This document shows positions 36,693-46,357 of a DNA stretch of 64,000 nt, piece by piece. The DNA is from Opacimonas sp014872805 (lineage in GTDB: Bacteria > Pseudomonadota > Gammaproteobacteria > Enterobacterales > Alteromonadaceae). The stretch spans positions 248,001 through 312,000 of the forward strand of contig WKFN01000012.1 of the NCBI GenBank assembly GCA_014872805.1, in the 5' to 3' direction. The notes under the pieces were generated by a model. The model saw only the letters and a program-made list of their open reading frames with translations, was not told the origin of the DNA and made no database searches. The position numbers and the translations under genes were made by a program. Position 1 is the stretch's first letter. Each line of letters starts with the position of its first letter.

Positions 36693-37873
36693 TTGGTAAG
36701 CCTTTGTATCGTCTCAGTAGCCAGTGAGCGCGCTTGTTCATCGAGTGCGATAACTTCATCCAATGAATGCGCAGACAAATGTGGGGCTTTGGCCAATACT
36801 TGTTCATTGATGCGTGTTATGTCGGTAAAGCCAATCACGTGATGTAAAAATGCCGCAACAGCTACTTCATTACTTGCATTGATGAATGTACAGGCCGTTT
36901 GCCCCTGTTCTGCAGCAGCAAGGGTTAAATACAAATTCGGATAGCGCTCTTGGCAAGGCGTTGCAAACGTAAAATCATCAAGTTGCGAAAAGTCTAATGG
37001 TGCAACGCCTGAGTCAATTCTTTCAGGATAAGCTAACGCATGTGCAATGGGGGTACGCATATCAGGATTACCCATTTGCGCGATGACAGAGCCGTCACAA
37101 TATTGAACCATAGAATGAATAACTGACTGGGGGTGAAGCACAATTTGAATATCATCGTTGCTCAGACCAAATAACCACTTTGCTTCAATGAATTCTAAGC
37201 CTTTATTCATCATGGTCGCCGAGTCTACTGATATTTTTTGCCCCATATCCCAGTTTGGATGGGCACAGGCTTGTTCAGGGGTAATCGTATCGAAACTATC
37301 TAAAGAGCGAGTGAGAAACGGTCCACCTGAGCCTGTAAGTAATACTTTGTGGATACCGCTTTGTATCAAGTCACCATAGGCAAATTCTTTTGGTAAGCAC
37401 TGAAAAATGGCATTGTGTTCACTATCAATTGGTAAAATCGTCGCCCCTGATTGCGCTGCAGCATCCATCAATAAAGCGCCGGACATTACCAAAGACTCTT
37501 TGTTCGCTAATAAGAGAGTTTTTCCAGCTTGAACGGCAGCCATACTCGTTTTAAGTCCAGCACCACCAACTATGGCTGCCATGACTTTGGTAACGGATGC
37601 ATGCTGTACGGCGGCTATCGCCGCTGATTCGCCAAATGCGATCTCACCTGAGAAGCCAATATGCTTAGCGTATGCACAAGCTGACTCATAAACACTCTCA
37701 TCGTGTAATACGGCTATTGAGGCATGACACGCAAGTGCATCATCAAGCAATTGAGAATATTGGGCGTTCGCTGTCAGTGCAAAAACTTGATAGCGTTTTG
37801 GATGTCGCTTTACAACATCTATGGTGCTTTGCCCAATAGAACCTGTCGCCCCAAGGATAACAAGGGTATCCAT
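36686..37873 (-). CDS. ispC: 1-Deoxy-D-xylulose 5-phosphate reductoisomerase
   Basis: IspC (Dxr) makes 2-C-methylerythritol 4-phosphate, the committed step of the MEP isoprenoid pathway. The 395 residues (E. coli 398) open with the NADPH motif ILGATGSIG, followed by ANKESLV, the metal-binding DSEHNAIFQ, and SVDSATMMNKGLE. The start at 37873 forms a TGATG overlap with the cdsA stop; ATGs 4 and 8 codons upstream are less like homologues. Confidence 0.96.
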   Translation of the reverse strand: MDTLVILGATGSIGQSTIDVVKRHPKRYQVFALTANAQYSQLLDDALACHASIAVLHDESVYESACAYAKHIGFSGEIAFGESAAIAAVQHASVTKVMAAIVGGAGLKTSMAAVQAGKTLLLANKESLVMSGALLMDAAAQSGATILPIDSEHNAIFQCLPKEFAYGDLIQSGIHKVLLTGSGGPFLTRSLDSFDTITPEQACAHPNWDMGQKISVDSATMMNKGLEFIEAKWLFGLSNDDIQIVLHPQSVIHSMVQYCDGSVIAQMGNPDMRTPIAHALAYPERIDSGVAPLDFSQLDDFTFATPCQERYPNLYLTLAAAEQGQTACTFINASNEVAVAAFLHHVIGFTDITRINEQVLAKAPHLSAHSLDEVIALDEQARSLATETIQRLTKC

Positions 37874-38736
37874 CACGCCATCCATACCACGTAACAAAAA
37901 GCAAACACCGGGAACGCGGCAGTTAGGCTATCAATTCGATCTAAGACTCCACCATGTCCAGGCAATAGCCGACCACTGTCTTTGATGCCAGCACAGCGTT
38001 TGAACATAGACTCGTTCAAATCTCCCATGGCGGATATACCCACTGTCACAATACCGATAATAATATGTAAGCTGATGCGAGCTGGCTCAACTTGATAATG
38101 CATGGCGGCAAAGGCAATAATTGCAAGTGAAGCCACAACCCCGCCAGCTAAACCTTCATAGGTTTTACCCGGGGATACATTAGGACGAAGTTTAGTGCGA
38201 CCAAATTTTACCCCAACAAAAAATGCACCAATGTCCGCAGCCCACACAATCCCTAAGACATAAAAGATCAATGAGGCACCATAAAATGGGTCAATTTCAA
38301 ATAAGCTGGTACGCAAAGCAACTATCGCTACCCAAGTTGGGACCAAAGTAAACACCCCAAAAATATTGCGGATTAAATTAGAGCGTTGCCAGAAGTGACT
38401 GTATTTGGGGTACAAAATAATCATAACAACTGAGTACAGCCACCACAAAATAGCCACACCCAAAGTGCCAAAATACAATGGGTGTAGGTCGTTTTGCTGC
38501 CATATAGCTTCTGAAGGCACCACAATACTAAGGATCAAACAAATGGTTGTTATGAGAAGGGTAAAAAAGAGTTTCATACGGCGCTGAATCAGCCCGGACA
38601 TATTACCCCATTCGTATGCGCCTAATCCCATGACAAAGACGACTGCATACTGAAAATATTCAATCGGTAAAAATAAAATCGCTCCTAACGCACATGGCGC
38701 AAGGATCAAAGCCGTCATAATCCGCTGTTTTAGCAT
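37873..38736 (-). CDS. cdsA: Phosphatidate cytidylyltransferase
   Basis: CdsA makes CDP-diacylglycerol, the precursor of all membrane phospholipids. The 287 residues contain about eight membrane spans and the family signature from SAMGDLNESMFKR to the conserved LPGHGGVLDRIDS near the C-terminus. It overlaps uppS by 7 nt and ispC by one base. Confidence 0.96.
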   Translation of the reverse strand: MLKQRIMTALILAPCALGAILFLPIEYFQYAVVFVMGLGAYEWGNMSGLIQRRMKLFFTLLITTICLILSIVVPSEAIWQQNDLHPLYFGTLGVAILWWLYSVVMIILYPKYSHFWQRSNLIRNIFGVFTLVPTWVAIVALRTSLFEIDPFYGASLIFYVLGIVWAADIGAFFVGVKFGRTKLRPNVSPGKTYEGLAGGVVASLAIIAFAAMHYQVEPARISLHIIIGIVTVGISAMGDLNESMFKRCAGIKDSGRLLPGHGGVLDRIDSLTAAFPVFAFCYVVWMA

Positions 38737-39491
38737 TGTACCTGTTCCGCAATTTTGCCGAACCGGCGCTGTCGTTGTTGATAGTTCTGTACGGCATTGG
38801 AGAAAGTTTGCTCATTAAAATCAGGCCATAGCGTCTCAGTAAAATAGAGCTCAGCATAGGCACATTGCCACAGAAGAAAATTTGAAATGCGTTGCTCACC
38901 ACCCGTGCGAATTAATAAATCAAGTTCAGGCACATGAGCAAAGGCGGTTTGTTGGTTAAAGGTGGCCTCATTGATATCAGATGGTTGTAAAGTGCCCTCA
39001 TTGATTCGAGTTTGTATGCGTTTTGTGGTCTCTACTATGTCCCAACGGCCGCCGTAGTTAGCAGCAATATTAAGGCATAATCCAGAATTATCTGCAGTCA
39101 ATGCTTCTGCTTTGCGGATTCGATCCACCAAAGCTTCATCAAACGCTGACAAGTCACCAATGACTTTTAGACGAACGTTGTTCTTGTGGAGTTTTTTGAC
39201 TTCGCTGTTTAACACTAACTTAAATAGCTCCATCAACACAAAGACTTCCTCTTCGGGGCGTTTCCAGTTTTCAGAACTGAATGCAAATAACGTCAAAGCG
39301 GGTATATTGTGCCTGCGCGCAAAACTCACTGATGCACGAACGGCATCTACTCCCGCTTTGTGCCCAAAAGTGCGCAACTTCCCTTGTTGCTGAGCCCAAC
39401 GTCCGTTGCCATCCATTATAATGGCAACGTGTCTAGGCATCTTAGCTGTATCCATATTTATTATGGGTTCTTCCTTGGCAAACAACTTCAT
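38730..39491 (-). CDS. uppS: Undecaprenyl diphosphate synthase
   Basis: UppS elongates farnesyl diphosphate to C55-PP, the lipid carrier for peptidoglycan and O-antigen. The 253 residues show the catalytic aspartate in AIIMDGNGRWA, FSSENWKRP and the C-terminal IRTGGEQRISNFLLWQ. It lies 6 nt after frr. A second ATG at residue 13 (MDTAKMPRH) is a possible alternative start. Confidence 0.96.
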   Translation of the reverse strand: MKLFAKEEPIINMDTAKMPRHVAIIMDGNGRWAQQQGKLRTFGHKAGVDAVRASVSFARRHNIPALTLFAFSSENWKRPEEEVFVLMELFKLVLNSEVKKLHKNNVRLKVIGDLSAFDEALVDRIRKAEALTADNSGLCLNIAANYGGRWDIVETTKRIQTRINEGTLQPSDINEATFNQQTAFAHVPELDLLIRTGGEQRISNFLLWQCAYAELYFTETLWPDFNEQTFSNAVQNYQQRQRRFGKIAEQVQC

Positions 39492-39497
39492 GTTGGG

Positions 39498-40055
39498 TTA
39501 GATTTCCATTAGTTCTTTTTCTTTTTCAGCCAGCATCTCATCCACTTTTTTGACAAAATCATTCGTCAACGATTGGATATTTTCTTCCGTTGCTCTGGCT
39601 TCGTCTTCACTGATTTCTTTTTCCTTCAAGAGATCTTTTACATCCGAGTTAGCATCACGACGAATATTACGAATCGCAACGCGTCCACCTTCCGCTTCGT
39701 TTCGAGCGACTTTGATCAGGTCTTTACGACGTTCTTCCGTAAGTGGAGGTAGTGGAATGCGGATCGCACCACCCGCGCTGTTCGGATTAAGACCCAAATC
39801 AGACATCATAATCGCCTTTTCGACCGCCTGTATTGCAGATTTATCGAAAACGGATACGGCCAGAGTGCGACTGTCTTCAGCAATGATATTCGCAAGTTGC
39901 TTGAGCGGCGTGTCTGCACCATAGTAATTAACATAAATGCTGTCAAGCAGGCTTGGGTGAGCGCGTCCGGTACGGATTTTGGCTAGTTGTGATTTTAAAG
40001 CGACAAGGCTTTTTTCCATGCGATCTTGTGCATCTAATTCAATTTCATCTAACAT
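39498..40055 (-). CDS. frr: Ribosome recycling factor
   Basis: RRF splits post-termination ribosomes with EF-G. At 185 residues it has exactly the usual length. Family signatures include KIRTGRAHPSLLD, IRIPLPPLTEERRKDL and RNIRRDANSD. It lies 3 nt after pyrH in the conserved pyrH-frr pair. Confidence 0.97.
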   Translation of the reverse strand: MLDEIELDAQDRMEKSLVALKSQLAKIRTGRAHPSLLDSIYVNYYGADTPLKQLANIIAEDSRTLAVSVFDKSAIQAVEKAIMMSDLGLNPNSAGGAIRIPLPPLTEERRKDLIKVARNEAEGGRVAIRNIRRDANSDVKDLLKEKEISEDEARATEENIQSLTNDFVKKVDEMLAEKEKELMEI

Positions 40056-40058
40056 GAG

Positions 40059-40802
40059 TTAACCTTCTATGTTTTCTGCATGAGTAATGAGCGTTCCCTC
40101 ATCTTCACCAAGCACAACGCGTTTTAAACAACCCGGCTTATTCATGTTGAATACACGAATGGGCAAGGAATGATCGCGAGCAAGAGTGAACGCGGATAAA
40201 TCCATTACTTTTAATTCTTTATCTAATACTTCGTTATAAGTTAGCGTTTTGTATAACGTTGCCTCTGGGTCTTTGGCCGGATCTGAGGTGTATACTCCAT
40301 CCACTTTAGTGGCTTTTAAAACCGCATCCGCTTCAATTTCAATGCCCCGCAAACATGCAGCCGAATCCGTAGTAAAAAACGGATTACCTGTACCCGCAGA
40401 AAATATCACCACGCGACTGGATTTGAGTAAACTAATTGCTTCAGCCCAATTATACCCATCACACACACCGTTTAGGGGAATCGCGGACATCAAGCGAGCA
40501 TTGACAAAAGCACGGTGTAACGCGTCTCGCATCGCCAAACCGTTCATGACGGTAGCAAGCATCCCCATGTGATCGCCGACTACACGATTCATACCAGCCT
40601 GGGCTAGGCCTTCGCCACGGAATAAATTTCCACCGCCAATAACCAAACCGACTTGGATGCCCATTTCGACTAATTCTTTGATTTCTTGCGCCATTCGGTC
40701 GAGTACTTTTGCATCAATACCGAATTCACCGTCACCCATCAACGCCTCGCCGCTTAACTTCAATAAAATGCGACGATAAGCTGTTTTAGGAGCTATACTC
40801 AT
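40059..40802 (-). CDS. pyrH: Uridylate kinase
   Basis: PyrH phosphorylates UMP to UDP. The 247 residues (E. coli 241) of this amino-acid-kinase-fold enzyme show ILLKLSGEALMG, the nucleotide loop VIGGGNLFRG, GTGNPFFTTDSAA and KATKVDGVYTSDP. It is preceded by the tsf terminator, so it may depend on readthrough or its own promoter; no strong promoter was identified in the 119-nt gap. Confidence 0.97.
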   Translation of the reverse strand: MSIAPKTAYRRILLKLSGEALMGDGEFGIDAKVLDRMAQEIKELVEMGIQVGLVIGGGNLFRGEGLAQAGMNRVVGDHMGMLATVMNGLAMRDALHRAFVNARLMSAIPLNGVCDGYNWAEAISLLKSSRVVIFSAGTGNPFFTTDSAACLRGIEIEADAVLKATKVDGVYTSDPAKDPEATLYKTLTYNEVLDKELKVMDLSAFTLARDHSLPIRVFNMNKPGCLKRVVLGEDEGTLITHAENIEG

Positions 40803-40849
40803 ATTTCACTATCCTATGGTTAGAATCGCCTTACCTGATGGCAATGGGC

Positions 40850-40877
40850 ATAAAAAAGCACCTCCGGGGAAGTGCTT
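40850..40877 (-). terminator. Rho-independent terminator after tsf
   Basis: On the minus strand AAGCACTTC pairs with the facing GAGGTGCTT (one wobble) and is followed directly by a run of Ts ending TTTTTTA. It ends the rpsB-tsf operon. Confidence 0.82.
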
Positions 40878-40921
40878 CTAGTTTATCTGATGTTACCCAG
40901 AGTAAAAAGCTTTTCGCTAAA

Positions 40922-41794
40922 TTATTTCTTAGCCGCTTCCATCTGAGCAGCCACTTCCGCTGCAAAATCTTCTGATTTTTTCTCGATACCTTCACCCACT
41001 TCAAAGCGGATGAAGTTAACCACGTCAGCACCATTTGCTTTAAGAAGCTGGCCCACAGTTTGGCTAGGATCTTTAACAAAAGGCTGACCGGTTAAGCTGA
41101 TTTCACCAGTGAACTTCTTCATGCGGCCAGAAACCATTTTTTCTGCGATGTCTGCAGGCTTACCGGATTGCATAGCGATGTCGATTTGAATCGCTTTTTC
41201 CTTTTCAACCACATCAGCCGGAACATCTTCAGGCTTAACAAATTGTGGGCTGGCTGCAGCAACGTGCATCGCAACGTCTTTTGCTAGCTCCGCATCGCCA
41301 CCAGTCAATACAGCGATAACACCAATACGGCCACCGTGGACGTAAGCGCCTAGGTTGTCACCATCAACATTAACAACGCGACGAGGAGAGATGTTTTCAC
41401 CAATCTTTGCAACTAATGTATCGCGAGCTTCTTGTACTGTCACACCGTCTAACTCTGCGGCATTTAATGCATCCATATCATTGATATTTTGGCTCGCTGC
41501 CAACTCAACCACTTTCTTACCAAATGCTAAGAAACCTTCGTCACGTGCAACGAAGTCAGTTTCACAGTTGATTTCCATCATAGTGGCGCGACCGCCATCT
41601 ACTTTGGTCAAAATAACACCTTCTGCAGCAATGCGACCCGCTTTTTTAGCGGCTTTTGCTTGACCAGATTTGCGCATATTTTCAATCGCTAGCTCGATGT
41701 CGCCATCGGTTTCAACTAACGCTTTTTTACAATCTAACATACCAGCGCCAGTGCGCTCGCGAAGTTCTTTTACCAGTGCTGCTGTCACTGCCAT
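40922..41794 (-). CDS. tsf: Translation elongation factor Ts
   Basis: EF-Ts recycles EF-Tu by nucleotide exchange. The 290 residues (E. coli 283) contain the N-terminal UBA-like domain (LVKELRERTGAGMLDCKKAL), the core motif NCETDFVARDEGFL that contacts EF-Tu, and two subdomain repeats. It follows rpsB in the standard operon after a 69-nt gap holding a hairpin. Confidence 0.97.
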   Translation of the reverse strand: MAVTAALVKELRERTGAGMLDCKKALVETDGDIELAIENMRKSGQAKAAKKAGRIAAEGVILTKVDGGRATMMEINCETDFVARDEGFLAFGKKVVELAASQNINDMDALNAAELDGVTVQEARDTLVAKIGENISPRRVVNVDGDNLGAYVHGGRIGVIAVLTGGDAELAKDVAMHVAAASPQFVKPEDVPADVVEKEKAIQIDIAMQSGKPADIAEKMVSGRMKKFTGEISLTGQPFVKDPSQTVGQLLKANGADVVNFIRFEVGEGIEKKSEDFAAEVAAQMEAAKK

Positions 41795-41819
41795 TGTTCA
41801 ATCCTCAAATATTCAAAAT

Positions 41820-41844
41820 GAAAACGCCGAATCAGATTCGGCGT
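41820..41844 (-). terminator. Hairpin attenuator between rpsB and tsf
   Basis: ACGCCGAAT (41824-41832) and ATTCGGCGT (41836-41844) form a perfect 9-bp GC-containing stem with a three-base loop, followed on the minus strand by TTTTC. The short U-tract suggests partial termination, which would tune EF-Ts relative to S2. Confidence 0.6.
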
Positions 41845-41863
41845 GTTTACAAGTAAAAAAAGC

Positions 41864-42592
41864 TTATTCAGCTGCCTCAACGAACTCGTCTTCAGCTTGC
41901 ACTGCGATGTTCGAATCACGACCTTCGTTAACTGCGTCTGCCGCAGCGTTCAAGTAGAGCTGGATGGCACGAATAGCATCGTCGTTACCTGGGATGATGT
42001 AATCAACACCATCTGGGTTAGAGTTAGTATCTACAACACCAACAACCGGAATACCAAGGTTGCGAGCTTCTGTTACAGCAATATGCTCATGATCCGCATC
42101 GATAACAAAAATCACGTCAGGCAAACCGCCCATGTCTTTGATACCGCCTAAGCTATTTTCTAACTTAGCCATTTCACGTTGTAACATAAGAACTTCTTTC
42201 TTAGTTAACTTATCAAAGGTTCCGTCTTGTGCTTGAGTCTCAAGATCTTTTAAGCGCTTGATTGACTGACGAACGGTTTTCCAGTTAGTCAACATACCAC
42301 CTAACCAACGTTTGTTCACGTAGTATTGACCGCACTTGAGTGCTGCTTCTTTAACTGCTTCGCCCGCTGCACGTTTGGTACCAACGAACAAAACTTTACC
42401 TTTCTTCTGCGATACAGAACTGATAAAAGACAATGCGTCATTAAATAACGGAACGGTTTTTTCAAGGTTGATGATATGAACTTTGTTACGTGCGCCAAAG
42501 ATGAAAGGCTTCATTTTTGGGTTCCAGTAACGAGTTTGGTGACCGAAGTGTACGCCAGCTTGTAGCATGTCGCGCATTGATACGTTTGCCAT
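41864..42592 (-). CDS. rpsB: 30S ribosomal protein S2
   Basis: S2 is a late-assembling 30S protein. The 242 residues (E. coli 241) show VSMRDMLQAGVHFGHQTRYWNPKM and the later GVVDTNSNPDGVDYIIPGNDD segment. GAGG lies 9 nt before the ATG. A leader of about 180 nt precedes it, consistent with the S2 autoregulation known for the rpsB leader in gammaproteobacteria. Confidence 0.97.
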   Translation of the reverse strand: MANVSMRDMLQAGVHFGHQTRYWNPKMKPFIFGARNKVHIINLEKTVPLFNDALSFISSVSQKKGKVLFVGTKRAAGEAVKEAALKCGQYYVNKRWLGGMLTNWKTVRQSIKRLKDLETQAQDGTFDKLTKKEVLMLQREMAKLENSLGGIKDMGGLPDVIFVIDADHEHIAVTEARNLGIPVVGVVDTNSNPDGVDYIIPGNDDAIRAIQLYLNAAADAVNEGRDSNIAVQAEDEFVEAAE

Positions 42593-42772
42593 GTTTAAAA
42601 TCCTCTATTGGGGTTAGGCCTCCATACATCCCTTCACCCGATTCCTGTTCGCTTCTAGTTTCTGGGAAACTTAACAAACAAAAACACCCCGGAGTCAGTG
42701 TCGATGTATGTGTGTTTTTTTAAATATAAAGCAATGCTTTACAACGAATATTCGCAAAACCAAATTTTGCGG
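42593..42772 (-). promoter_or_regulatory. rpsB 5' leader (candidate S2 autoregulatory RNA)
   Basis: The transcript from the promoter at 42779-42807 would carry about 180 untranslated nt. A 7-bp hairpin CGCAAAA/TTTTGCG (42753-42771) stands at its 5' end and a purine-rich, GGA-containing segment lies close to the ribosome site. Long conserved rpsB leaders bind S2 in other gammaproteobacteria; equivalence here is inferred from position and length. Confidence 0.45.
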
Positions 42773-42778
42773 TGGCAT

Positions 42779-42807
42779 ATTAGACCACTTTTTGTCATTT
42801 TAAGCAA
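42779..42807 (-). promoter_or_regulatory. Probable rpsB promoter
   Basis: TTGCTT (42807-42802) and TCTAAT (42784-42779) are spaced by 17 nt on the minus strand. The sequence just after the -10 (GCCACCGC) is GC-rich, as in stringently controlled ribosomal promoters. Confidence 0.6.
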
Positions 42808-42854
42808 TGCTAAAACAACAATGGAGTATAATTTTTACAATTTTCACTCTCCCT

Positions 42855-42882
42855 TTGCAGATATGTCAAGGTGTTGTAAAAT
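42855..42882 (+). promoter_or_regulatory. Probable map promoter
   Basis: TTGCAG (42855-42860) and TAAAAT (42877-42882) are spaced by 16 nt, about 43 nt before the GTG start of map. It fires away from the rpsB promoter in the same 333-nt gap. Confidence 0.55.
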
Positions 42883-42925
42883 ACCACTACAATATAGATC
42901 TATGAGAAAATCATAAGGAACCGCA

Positions 42926-43717
42926 GTGGCTGCGACGATTAAGACACAAGAAGAAATCGAAAAAATGCGCATCGCAGGCAAGTTGGCTGCAGACGTGCTC
43001 AATATGATTGGCGAGCATGTGGTTAAAGGGGTAACTACAGATGCACTCAACACCCTATGTCATAATTATATAGTAGACGTACAAGGCGGTATTCCAGCAC
43101 CATTGAATTACGGCCAACCTCCATTCCCTAAGTCAATTTGCACATCCGTTAATCATGTGATTTGCCATGGCATACCGAGTGACAAAAAACTCAAAGACGG
43201 TGATATTGTCAATATTGATGTAACAGTGATTAAAGATGGTTATCACGGTGATTCGTCTAAAATGTTCGTCGTTGGTAAACCTTCCATATTAGCTGAACGT
43301 CTCATTCGCGTTACGCAAGAATGCCTGTATAAAGGCATAGAAATTGTCAAACCTGGTACAACATTGGGCGATATAGGCCATGTTATCCAGCAACATGCTG
43401 AAAGCCACCATTATTCCATTGTTCGAGAGTTTTGTGGACATGGCATTGGTGCGACTTTCCACGAAGACCCTCAGGTAGTGCATTACGGCAGACCAGGCAC
43501 TGGGGAAGTACTCCAAGAAGGTATGTGTTTTACGATTGAGCCAATGGTCAATGCAGGCAAACGGTACTGCAAGATATTGCCAGATAATTGGACCGTGGTT
43601 ACCAAAGACCGTAGTTTGAGTGCTCAGTGGGAACACACTTTGTTAGTTACCGGCACCGGCGTAGAAATTCTAACTCACCGCGAGGATGAATCCATTCCCA
43701 AGATTATCTCGCACTAA
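42926..43717 (+). CDS. map: Methionine aminopeptidase, type I
   Basis: Map removes the initiator methionine from nascent proteins. The 263 residues (E. coli 264) have the dinuclear metal ligands in NIDVTVIKDGYHGDSSKMF (two aspartates), the histidine of EFCGHGIGATFHEDP, the glutamate in TIEPMVNAG and the last glutamate in AQWEHTLLV. The start is GTG with AAGGAA 5 nt before it. It is first in map-glnD-dapD, divergent from rpsB. Confidence 0.97.
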   Translation: MAATIKTQEEIEKMRIAGKLAADVLNMIGEHVVKGVTTDALNTLCHNYIVDVQGGIPAPLNYGQPPFPKSICTSVNHVICHGIPSDKKLKDGDIVNIDVTVIKDGYHGDSSKMFVVGKPSILAERLIRVTQECLYKGIEIVKPGTTLGDIGHVIQQHAESHHYSIVREFCGHGIGATFHEDPQVVHYGRPGTGEVLQEGMCFTIEPMVNAGKRYCKILPDNWTVVTKDRSLSAQWEHTLLVTGTGVEILTHREDESIPKIISH

Positions 43718-43732
43718 ATCAATGGAATCACC

Positions 43733-46351
43733 ATGCAATTAGTTGAACTAATTCAGCGCATCAATGACATAGAATCATTGCAAGACGTCTCGATTTTTCG
43801 CCAATGCGTAACAGATTCTTATAAGTGGATTGATGATGAGTTTCCGCACTGTGAAATTGATGAAATCATCCTAGGCAGAGCCTATTTCGTAGACGCTTTA
43901 GTGCGTCAAGCTTGGACTCTGCACGGCTTATCTGACATCCCTAACTTATCCCTCGCAGCAGTTGGAGGCTATGGGCGTGGTCAACTTCAACCGCATTCTG
44001 ATGTCGATTTATTAATTTTGAGCAGACGTTCACTTAAACCTGAAATTGGTGAAAAAATATCTGCATTTATCACCTTACTTTGGGATTGTAAGTTAGACAT
44101 AGGCCAATCTGTACGCACTATAAAAGATTGTGTCGAACAAGCCAAAAATGACATCACCGTAGCAACCAACCTTGTTGAAGCACGTTGTTTGATCGGCTGT
44201 CAAACGACCTTTGATGACATGCTCACTAAGGTCAACAATGATAAAGTATGGAACAGCAAAGCATTTTTTCTGGCTAAATATGAAGAACAAAAGCAACGAC
44301 ATTTAAAGTTTCACGGTACGGCCTACAACCTCGAACCAAATGTTAAAGAAAACCCAGGTTGTTTAAGAGACATTCAATCTATTGGCTGGGTCGCTAAAAA
44401 ACATTTCCAAGAATTTGATGGTTATCAACTGGTTGGCCATGGTTATTTTACCGAAATGGAACACAAAGAGCTGATCGACTGCCGCAGGCAACTATGGCGG
44501 ATCCGTTGCGCCTTACACCTAGTGGCGGGGCGCTCTGAAAATCGTTTACTGTTTGATTATCAAAGTGATGTGGCACATAAACTTGGCTATCAACAAGAAG
44601 ACAGTAAAGCCGTTGAACACATGATGAAAAGCTTTTTTCGCGTGACTCGTCGGGTCAGCGAGCTCAATACTATGCTGTTGCAGCGCTTCAAAATCGATAT
44701 TTTGGGCGCAGACGTTGAGCCAGGTTTAACGATAAATAATTATTTTTATCATAACAATGGTCTAATCGTTCCTCAGCATACTGACGTTTTTCAAAGCCCA
44801 TTAGATATTTTGCGCTTTTTGGAAGTCATTGCCCACACCCCAGAAATTACTGGCCTAGACGGTGAGTGTATTAGACAGCTACGCAACGCTAGACGTAAAT
44901 TTGCGACGCAATACTGGGAAGAATATCCAGAGTGCCGTGAACAATTTTTAAAACTCATGCGTACGCCTAACTTTTTTGGCTTGGCATGGGATGTCATGTT
45001 TCAATACGGTATTATGCAATCCTATCTGCCACAGTGGGACGCTATTGTTGGTATGATGCAGTTCGACCTATTTCACGCCTATACTGTAGACGAGCATACG
45101 CACCGCTTGGTCAAGAATCTTTATTTATATACCACTGAAGACAATACTGAATTTCCGCGTTGCAAGAGTATCGTCACTGACTTAGAAAAACCTGAATTAT
45201 TATATCTGGCTGGTATTTTTCACGATATTGCAAAAGGTCGAGGTGGTGACCATTCTAAACTCGGGGCACAAGATGTCATCGCATTTGGTGAAAAACACGA
45301 ACTGTCGCAAGAAGATATTGATATGATTAGTTGGCTGGTGGATTCACATCTGTTGATGTCTGTGGTGGCTCAACGGCGAGATATTTACGATCCCGAAGTC
45401 ATTCACGACTTTGCTACCGCCGTGAAAACACCTGAACATTTGAATTTATTATATGCACTTACATTAGCTGATATTCGTGCGACCAATGATAATTTGTGGA
45501 ATGATTGGAAATCGTCTTTACTAAAAGAACTTTATGTTTTGACCCACAACGCTCTCGCCAATGGTTTACAGTGTAAAGTTTCGCTAAGAGAACGCGCTCA
45601 ATCTAACCGCGAAGCTGCCTTACTACTATTGTTAAATCAATTTGATAAGACAACAATTGATACCCTCTGGGCTCGCTTTGATGACACGTATTTTACTCGT
45701 TATAAGCCCATTCAAATTGCCTGGCATACCGAACAAGTTTTACACCATGGTTCAGCAGAACAATGGCATATTAGTATGGCAAACCACACGACCAAAGCCG
45801 GTACCGAATTGCTCGTCTACGGTCAAGATCGCCCGGCGGTATTTGCGCAAATCGCATCCGTTCTCGACGCTGCAAATTTATCTATTCTTGACGCTAATAT
45901 TGCGATAACTGATGACGGTTATGTATTTGACAGTATCATCGTCGTTGACGAACACAACCACAAAATCAGTCCTGAAAAACGCCGAGCAAACTTATGTAAG
46001 GCAATTGAGACCCAACTTGAAAAGTCCGAAAACACTCATCGCAATCAGCGCAAACTCTCACGCCAACTCAAACAACTGAATGTACCAACTAAAGTACGTT
46101 TTTTTGCGGCCAAAGACAACGTAACATTAATCGAATTAGAAGCCTTAGATAGCCCCGGATTATTGGCAAAAGTCGGTCATTTATTTGTGGACTTTAATCT
46201 GACCCTAAGACTTGCTAAAATATCGACCATTGGCGAACGCGCGGAAGACGTGTTTATTGTCAGTGATGCATATGGAAGAGCCCTCAGTACAGAAATTCAA
46301 CTTGCTTTAAAGAAGCAAATTATCAAAACCTTAGATCAAGCGGAACACTAA
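43733..46351 (+). CDS. glnD: Bifunctional uridylyltransferase / uridylyl-removing enzyme
   Basis: GlnD senses glutamine and modifies PII, setting nitrogen control. The 872 residues (E. coli 890) contain the nucleotidyltransferase motif GGYGRGQLQPHSDVDLL near residue 85, the HD phosphohydrolase domain for UMP removal (FHDIAKGRGGDHS near 500), and two C-terminal ACT domains (about 705-780 and 810-872) that bind glutamine. It lies 15 nt after map. PII itself is not in the window. Confidence 0.97.
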   Translation: MQLVELIQRINDIESLQDVSIFRQCVTDSYKWIDDEFPHCEIDEIILGRAYFVDALVRQAWTLHGLSDIPNLSLAAVGGYGRGQLQPHSDVDLLILSRRSLKPEIGEKISAFITLLWDCKLDIGQSVRTIKDCVEQAKNDITVATNLVEARCLIGCQTTFDDMLTKVNNDKVWNSKAFFLAKYEEQKQRHLKFHGTAYNLEPNVKENPGCLRDIQSIGWVAKKHFQEFDGYQLVGHGYFTEMEHKELIDCRRQLWRIRCALHLVAGRSENRLLFDYQSDVAHKLGYQQEDSKAVEHMMKSFFRVTRRVSELNTMLLQRFKIDILGADVEPGLTINNYFYHNNGLIVPQHTDVFQSPLDILRFLEVIAHTPEITGLDGECIRQLRNARRKFATQYWEEYPECREQFLKLMRTPNFFGLAWDVMFQYGIMQSYLPQWDAIVGMMQFDLFHAYTVDEHTHRLVKNLYLYTTEDNTEFPRCKSIVTDLEKPELLYLAGIFHDIAKGRGGDHSKLGAQDVIAFGEKHELSQEDIDMISWLVDSHLLMSVVAQRRDIYDPEVIHDFATAVKTPEHLNLLYALTLADIRATNDNLWNDWKSSLLKELYVLTHNALANGLQCKVSLRERAQSNREAALLLLLNQFDKTTIDTLWARFDDTYFTRYKPIQIAWHTEQVLHHGSAEQWHISMANHTTKAGTELLVYGQDRPAVFAQIASVLDAANLSILDANIAITDDGYVFDSIIVVDEHNHKISPEKRRANLCKAIETQLEKSENTHRNQRKLSRQLKQLNVPTKVRFFAAKDNVTLIELEALDSPGLLAKVGHLFVDFNLTLRLAKISTIGERAEDVFIVSDAYGRALSTEIQLALKKQIIKTLDQAEH

Positions 46352-46357
46352 TCACTT

